Part shown: piece by piece, positions 5,079 to 8,775 of the stretch
How positions within the stretch are numbered: position 1 is the first letter of the stretch
Layout: every line of letters begins with the position of its first letter
The notes under the pieces: generated by a model
Told to the model about the DNA's origin: nothing
The model's database searches: none
What the model saw: the letters and a program-made list of their open reading frames with translations, nothing else
Assembly (NCBI GenBank): GCA_030689795.1
Contig: JAUYEO010000298.1
Span: 1-8,775, forward strand
Origin: Desulfobacterales bacterium
Lineage (GTDB): Bacteria > Desulfobacterota > Desulfobacteria > Desulfobacterales > RPRI01
Length of the DNA: 8,775 nt
Direction of reading: 5' to 3'
Position numbers and translations under genes: made by a program

Positions 5079-6104
5079 TTAATCTATGACGAACCCGCCG
5101 GGCGGCAGGAACGGGTCAGGAACAACACGCACGGATTTGATGTCAAACAATCTCTTTATTTTATCTATATTCCCGTTTTTCAATCCCCGGAGTTTCGAAA
5201 CACTTTTCGGATGAACCCTTATGCTTATCTCTTCAGGCAGGACGGATTCCGATTGAAGAACATCAATCATATTATCAAGAAAAATTTCCGAATATACGAG
5301 ATGGCCGAAGGCCGGATGGTAGGGCCCTGCAAGAATAGAAGTTCCTTCCCGAAGATCCTCCGTCGCCTGCAAACCCATGCGGATAACCTTGATATTATTT
5401 TCTTTGAAAACAAGATATGCTTTTTTTGTAATAGACACGCCTTCTTCAAGAGAGAGCGGCACATATTTTCCTTTCTTGTATAACACGGCAAGCGGGCTTC
5501 CTGCCAATACAACGGTCGGATATATTCTTGCAAAATCAGGGGAAAGTTCCGATATGCGGTGCGCCGTATAAAGAGATCTGCTCTCGTCGTCACCCGGCAA
5601 TCCTATCATCATCTGAAGGCCTGTCTTAAAATTCCTTTTTTTAATCAGGGAAACCGCGTTTATTGTATCTGAAGATGTGTGCCCGCGCTTTGCCGCTGCC
5701 AGCACGGCATCATCCATCGACTGCACACCCAGTTCAATAGCTGAAACCGGAAATTTCTCTACGATATCAAGCTTATAGTCATCAATGGTATCCGGGCGTG
5801 TCGAAAACCGTATGCTCTCCGCAAGACCGTTTTTTACATAGCTTGTTGCCACAGACAGAAGCTTTTTGATTATGCCGGTTTCCAGGCCTAAAAAATTACC
5901 CCCGTAAAATCCGATTTGAACCCCGCCTCTTTTTTTCCCTTTATAATTTAAAAACGTGTCTATAATATTATGCAATTCTTCCTGCGAAGGTATTCCTTTT
6001 TTTTCTCCCGTAACGGTATTCTGATTGCAGAAAATGCATTGATTAGGACATCCTGCGTGGGGAATAAAAACAGGAATAATGAAATCTTTTAGGGCATTAT
6101 CCAT
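5079..6104 (-). CDS. Elp3-like radical SAM protein without acetyltransferase domain
   Basis: The 341-residue protein has the radical SAM cluster motif Cys19-x3-Cys23-x2-Cys26 (HAGCPNQCIFCNQ), which holds a [4Fe-4S] cluster and cleaves S-adenosylmethionine. GGNF follows at about 68-71, and ELGVQSMDD at about 124 and MIGLPGDD at about 166 are characteristic of the Elp3/HemN-like branch. True Elp3 proteins add a C-terminal GNAT domain; this one ends at about the size of the radical SAM domain plus a short tail and lacks it. In many Firmicutes and Deltaproteobacteria a protein of this kind is encoded beside rnc, which fits here. Its start overlaps the end of rnc by 8 bases, so it is the last gene of the dksA-rnc operon. 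The reaction it performs is not known to me; an RNA-related role is inferred from context only. Confidence 0.85.
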   Translation of the reverse strand: MDNALKDFIIPVFIPHAGCPNQCIFCNQNTVTGEKKGIPSQEELHNIIDTFLNYKGKKRGGVQIGFYGGNFLGLETGIIKKLLSVATSYVKNGLAESIRFSTRPDTIDDYKLDIVEKFPVSAIELGVQSMDDAVLAAAKRGHTSSDTINAVSLIKKRNFKTGLQMMIGLPGDDESRSLYTAHRISELSPDFARIYPTVVLAGSPLAVLYKKGKYVPLSLEEGVSITKKAYLVFKENNIKVIRMGLQATEDLREGTSILAGPYHPAFGHLVYSEIFLDNMIDVLQSESVLPEEISIRVHPKSVSKLRGLKNGNIDKIKRLFDIKSVRVVPDPFLPPGGFVID

Positions 6105-6810
6105 CGGCTTTCATTTGATTTGCCGTCAGTATATCAAGCGCTTTTCCGGCAGCATCCTGTTCCGCAAGTTTTTTGCTTTTCCCGCAGCCTTCGGTATGAA
6201 TTTTATCAACAGATAGCGCCACCTTAAATACCTTGTCGTGGTCAGGTCCTGTTTCTTCAATAACACTATAAACCAGTTTAGCTCCCTGACCGGTCTGTAT
6301 CAATTCCTGTATCCTGGTTTTATAATCATAATTTACAGCAGGTTTTCCGTCTGACACAAAATGAGGCAAAAAGTTTTTTTCTATTATTCCAAATGCTGCT
6401 TCATACCCGCCATCAAGATATACCGATGCAATGACGGCTTCAAATGTATTTGCAAGAATTGAATTTTTTTCCCGCCCGCTGGTTAAAAACTCACCCCTCC
6501 CAAGCAGGACAAATGAGCCGAGATCCAAAGACCGGGCAATTGATGCAACCTGTGATTCATTAACAAGATTTGAACGCATTCTGGACAGATCGCCTTCCTT
6601 AAGCTCCGGAAAGTGATGTATCAGAAGATGACCTGTTACCAGATTCAGAACAGCATCTCCTAAAAACTCAAGTCTCTCATTATCACTTAATTGCGTGCCT
6701 GCCTGTTCATTCACGAACGAACTGTGCCGAAGAGCCTCTTCAAGCAGGTCTTGATTATTAAATACATATGAAAGTTTTTTCGTTAACTCTGAAAGATCCG
6801 GGCGTTCCAT
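6097..6810 (-). CDS. rnc: Ribonuclease III
   Basis: The 237-residue enzyme cuts double-stranded RNA in rRNA and mRNA processing. The signature NERLEFLGDAVL (44-55) supplies Glu45, Glu48 and Asp52. The second catalytic segment reads SILANTFEAVIASVYLD (117-133): Glu124 is present, but the usual aspartate (Asp114 in the E. coli enzyme) is Asn121 here. The double-stranded RNA binding domain occupies about 160-230, with the closing GKSKKLAEQDAAGKAL. Length is normal for the family. An AAGGA ribosome binding site lies about 9 bases upstream of the ATG. The gene sits 28 bases after the PHP gene and overlaps the radical SAM gene by 8 bases, so all are likely one transcript. Identification is secure; the Asp to Asn change may be a lineage variant rather than a defect. 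Confidence 0.96.
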   Translation of the reverse strand: MERPDLSELTKKLSYVFNNQDLLEEALRHSSFVNEQAGTQLSDNERLEFLGDAVLNLVTGHLLIHHFPELKEGDLSRMRSNLVNESQVASIARSLDLGSFVLLGRGEFLTSGREKNSILANTFEAVIASVYLDGGYEAAFGIIEKNFLPHFVSDGKPAVNYDYKTRIQELIQTGQGAKLVYSVIEETGPDHDKVFKVALSVDKIHTEGCGKSKKLAEQDAAGKALDILTANQMKADG

Positions 6811-6838
6811 TAATAAATTCCTTATTGTTCTTTTGGTT

Positions 6839-7720
6839 TTATCTGTGGAGCTTCAAATTTATAAGATTTTCATACAAATGATATGGCACGTGAAAGTTTC
6901 CTCTTCCGGATCCCATCCTGACATCAGGTTTCAGCGAGCCGTGAAAGTCGGTACCCCCCGTTATAAGCAGCTTATGTTTTTCCGCCAGTTGCACGTAATA
7001 GGAAATCCGGGCTTTTGAATGCTCAGGGTAATAGGCTTCTATGCCCATAATTCCCAACTCTTTCAAATCGGCTATCAGGTCCTCAAAGTTTCTGCCGTTA
7101 CAAATATTTATAAGCGATGGATGGGCCAGAACAGGAATACCGCCAGCACCGGTTATAATTTTGATCGCCGCACCGCATTCAATCCGGTATTTATCAACAT
7201 ATGCAGGTTTTCCTTTTCCCAGGTATTTATCGAATGCCTCATTTATAGATCCGGCAAAACCTTTCTCTGTCATGAGGCGGGCAATGTGTGGTCTTCCTGT
7301 CTGCCCGTCGCCGGCAAATTTAATAACCTCTTCGATTGAAATGTCAAACCCAAGATTTTTCAAGCGCTCGATTATCCCGGGATTACGGTTTTTCCGGGCC
7401 ATCTGGAGGGTGTAAAGGGTATGATTCAAAACAGGATCATTCAAACGGAAAGAATAGCCAAGGATATGGAAACTTCCCGAACAGGAAAAAGAGGGAGGAG
7501 GAACAGCGCTGATTTCAACGCCTGTTAAAAATTTTATTTCCGATGGAATGCCCGTATCGATCGCTTCTTTGGAACCGGCAACTGTATCATGATCTGTAAT
7601 TGCAATCGCAGCAAGATTAAGCTTTTTTGCCAGGGCAAGGATTTCACAGGGGGAAAATGTTCCGTCAGATGCAGTTGAATGGATATGAAGGTCTACACAC
7701 TTGTCATTATTATAAACCAA
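6839..7720 (-). CDS. PHP-domain phosphoesterase (YciV/TrpH-like)
   Basis: The 293-residue protein carries PHP metal-binding motifs in order: DLHIHSTASDG with His12, His14 and Asp19; ITDHDT with Asp43, His44 and Asp45; GVEIS with Glu69; a later AHPS; and GGTDFHGS near the C-terminus. These hold a multi-metal centre. The stand-alone family includes E. coli RNase AM/YciV, a 5'-3' exonuclease and 3',5'-nucleotide bisphosphate phosphatase; that activity is plausible but not proven here. The start is TTG at 7718-7720, nine codons before the first motif, with no nearby ATG. It overlaps the dksA end by 11 bases and lacks a close ribosome binding site, which suggests coupled translation. It lies between dksA and rnc in the same direction, in line with a nucleic-acid role. 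Confidence 0.9.
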   Translation of the reverse strand: MVYNNDKCVDLHIHSTASDGTFSPCEILALAKKLNLAAIAITDHDTVAGSKEAIDTGIPSEIKFLTGVEISAVPPPSFSCSGSFHILGYSFRLNDPVLNHTLYTLQMARKNRNPGIIERLKNLGFDISIEEVIKFAGDGQTGRPHIARLMTEKGFAGSINEAFDKYLGKGKPAYVDKYRIECGAAIKIITGAGGIPVLAHPSLINICNGRNFEDLIADLKELGIMGIEAYYPEHSKARISYYVQLAEKHKLLITGGTDFHGSLKPDVRMGSGRGNFHVPYHLYENLINLKLHR

Positions 7721-8072
7721 GAGCTTTTTCCAAGGCCTCCTCTTTTGATTTGCATTCTATGCACTGAGAAGTTACCGGCCTTGCCTTCAGGCGCTTAATT
7801 GAAATCTCCCCGCCGCAGGTTTCACATACGCCAAAAGTGCCGTTTTCTATGCGCTCAATGGCCGATTTAATTTTACGAATAAGCTTGCTCTCCCTGTCCC
7901 TGATCCTTAACATAAAATTACGGTCTGCCTCAAGAGCGGCGCGGTCTGTAGGATCCGGAAAATTTTCTTTGGGATCATTCATACCGGAAACGGTATCATC
8001 TGCCTGACTCAAAAGCTCTTCCAAGCGTTTTGTCAAAAACTCTCCGAAATATTCAACATCTTTTTTCTTCAT
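7710..8072 (-). CDS. dksA: RNA polymerase-binding transcription factor DksA
   Basis: The 120-residue protein matches DksA/TraR. The coiled-coil tip motif DPTDRA (Asp40, Asp43, Ala45) enters the RNA polymerase secondary channel, two long helices follow (about 45-76), and a four-cysteine zinc finger uses Cys83, Cys86, Cys104 and Cys107 (CETCG ... QCIEC). It works with ppGpp to adjust rRNA and amino-acid promoter activity in the stringent response. It is shorter at the N-terminus than the roughly 150-residue E. coli protein, as is common outside Gammaproteobacteria. AAAGGGA lies about 9 bases before the ATG. It is the first gene of the leftward operon dksA - PHP - rnc - radical SAM. No alternative identity is likely. 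Confidence 0.94.
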   Translation of the reverse strand: MKKKDVEYFGEFLTKRLEELLSQADDTVSGMNDPKENFPDPTDRAALEADRNFMLRIRDRESKLIRKIKSAIERIENGTFGVCETCGGEISIKRLKARPVTSQCIECKSKEEALEKALGL

Positions 8073-8355
8073 AGCGAGTCCCTTTTCCTTAAGAGATTTC
8101 TATTTTAAGCCGTTTCAGCTACCATAAAGAATCGATTAAGTAAAGATGTTTTTTATACAAAAGCTGTCTTTGAATTTTGCAGCGCATTTTATTTATTGTA
8201 TCGCAATGAATTATATAATATAAGTCAGCACGTACTGGAGCATATGCGAATAATTTAATTTTTTTCCAATTAAAAACTCCCTGCTGGGGCCCGACTGAGC
8301 GTGCCGAGTCCTGATGCGGGAGCTTCAATTATAATTATAAAGCAGAGGTGAATAA
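8073..8355. promoter_or_regulatory. Divergent intergenic region between dksA and the TTG-start gene
   Basis: About 280 bases without a supportable gene, mostly AT-rich, must hold promoters in both directions. A perfect TATAAT is readable on the + strand around 8213, in the ATTATATAATATAAG stretch, and a similar element reads leftward because the stretch is near-palindromic. Neither has a convincing -35 element at proper spacing. A 69-codon leftward frame (8119-8328) is present but has no homology-like features. The GC-rich block at 8277-8322 is listed separately. Confidence 0.45.
8277..8322. other. GC-rich structured block ahead of the 89-residue gene
   Basis: This 46-base block stands out from very AT-rich flanks. 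CTCCC (8277-8281), bulged T, GC (8283-8284) pairs with GC GGGAG (8316-8322); inside are a GGGCCC palindrome (8287-8292) and GACT/AGTC (8293-8296 with 8307-8310). It lies 34 bases before the downstream start codon and could be a 5' leader structure, a small RNA end or a protein site. Confidence 0.4.
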
Positions 8356-8625
8356 TTGGAACAAAGTAAACAGGATATAAGCACTAAAACGGATTATAAG
8401 AAAATTACGGTCAAAACTTCTGACGGATCAACGATTCAGGGAAAGATAAACGTTGCATCAAATCAGAGGGTCTCAGATATTTTTACAAAGTCTGAAGATC
8501 GTTTTATTGTAATGATTGACGTATCTTACAGGGATGGGGTCGGTAAAATTCTTTTTGTCAACAAACGGCATATATTATGGGTTGAACCTGAAGAGAGCGA
8601 TGAACCCCAGCAGGATATCTGTTAG
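8356..8625 (+). CDS. Small conserved-type hypothetical protein
   Basis: The 89-residue frame starts at TTG with a good AGAGGTG ribosome binding site 6 bases upstream (8344-8350). No ATG lies before the conserved-looking core. I cannot assign a function. The product is soluble, with no signal peptide or membrane segment. The core alternates charged turns and short beta strands: KKITVKTSDGSTIQGKINV, then RVSDIFTKSEDRFIVMIDV, then GKILFVNKRHILWVEPEE. It reads like a compact mostly-beta domain, and similar short proteins occur in Desulfobacterales as I recall. It is transcribed divergently from dksA. A long hairpin follows 4 bases after its stop. The acidic C-terminus (EESDEPQQD) is probably disordered. 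Confidence 0.7.
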   Translation: MEQSKQDISTKTDYKKITVKTSDGSTIQGKINVASNQRVSDIFTKSEDRFIVMIDVSYRDGVGKILFVNKRHILWVEPEESDEPQQDIC

Positions 8626-8628
8626 TAA

Positions 8629-8677
8629 GTTAGAAACTATTTTCTGCGTTTTCCCGGCAGAAAATAGTTTCGTTAAC
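8629..8677. terminator. Long perfect hairpin after the 89-residue gene
   Basis: GAAACTATTTTCTGC (8633-8647) and GCAGAAAATAGTTTC (8657-8671) form a perfect 15-bp stem with a 9-base loop, extended outward by GTTA/TAAC (8629-8632 with 8674-8677) past a 2-base bulge. It begins 4 bases after the stop codon, so a role at the transcript end is likely. No T-run follows, so termination may be Rho-assisted or the hairpin may only protect the 3' end. Confidence 0.55.
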
Positions 8678-8701
8678 GCACTTATCCCGTTTATCGGGGT
8701 T

Positions 8702-8754
8702 AGGAGCCGTTACAAAATAACCACTACATTTCTGACCATTTTGTTACGGCTTCT
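8702..8754. repeat. Imperfect 17-bp inverted repeat at the window's right edge
   Basis: AGGAGCCGTTACAAAAT (8702-8718) and ATTTTGTTACGGCTTCT (8738-8754) are inverted copies with 15 of 17 bases matching around a 19-base spacer. A short CCCG/CGGG hairpin lies just before (8687-8698). The arrangement resembles a small mobile repeat or the end of an insertion element that continues beyond the window. It cannot be classified from what is visible. Confidence 0.45.
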
Positions 8755-8775
8755 TATGCCGGTCACGGCTTGATA

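Noticed and set aside
8119..8328. A 69-codon leftward open frame upstream of dksA
   Set aside because: It lies in the divergent promoter region and has no good ribosome binding site or recognisable motif.
8633..8671. Classical intrinsic terminator
   Set aside because: The stem is strong, but no T-run follows on either strand, so only a general transcript-end role is claimed.
1..8775. CRISPR arrays, tRNA or rRNA genes
   Set aside because: No regularly spaced direct repeats and no tRNA-like or rRNA-like conserved stretches were seen on either strand.

Overview
The window most likely comes from the chromosome of a Desulfobacterales-type (Desulfobacterota) bacterium. The right half carries a leftward run dksA - PHP phosphoesterase - rnc - Elp3-like radical SAM gene, whose order and protein style fit that group. 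The taxonomic call is inference from protein style and gene order only.

Positions 3-3106 hold a recombinase-in-trio (RIT) element. Three overlapping tyrosine recombinase genes (ritA, ritB, ritC, all leftward) are bounded by a two-block imperfect terminal inverted repeat that I could find at both ends. The left end falls almost exactly on the window edge. The ritA start codon and ribosome binding site sit inside a perfect 13-bp inverted repeat that overlaps the inner block of the right terminal repeat.

Positions 3113-4965 look like three consecutive integron gene cassettes, all in the + direction and AT-rich in their first two members. They carry a class I SAM methyltransferase, a toxin-first HigB/HigA-type toxin-antitoxin pair, and a small cupin. 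The first two end in well-formed attC sites: inverse core TAAC and core GTTA ends, and an imperfect hairpin with an unpaired (extrahelical) base on one arm. The third attC is less convincing. No integron integrase is visible here, so this is either the distal part of an integron or a cluster of attC sites lacking an integrase. The RIT end lies 5 bp from the first cassette boundary, which suggests that the RIT element inserted into, or right beside, the attC of a preceding cassette.

After about 110 bp of non-coding DNA the conserved leftward operon begins at its 3' end. It encodes a radical SAM protein (5079-6104), ribonuclease III (6097-6810), a PHP-domain phosphoesterase (6839-7720, TTG start) and DksA (7710-8072). 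A 280-bp AT-rich intergenic region with one GC-rich structured block separates dksA from a divergent small conserved hypothetical gene (8356-8625, TTG start). The window closes with two long inverted repeats, the second perhaps part of a mobile repeat cut by the window edge.

Read together, the left 5 kb is an accessory, recombination-rich segment (RIT element plus gene cassettes) abutting an ordinary housekeeping operon concerned with RNA processing and transcription control.
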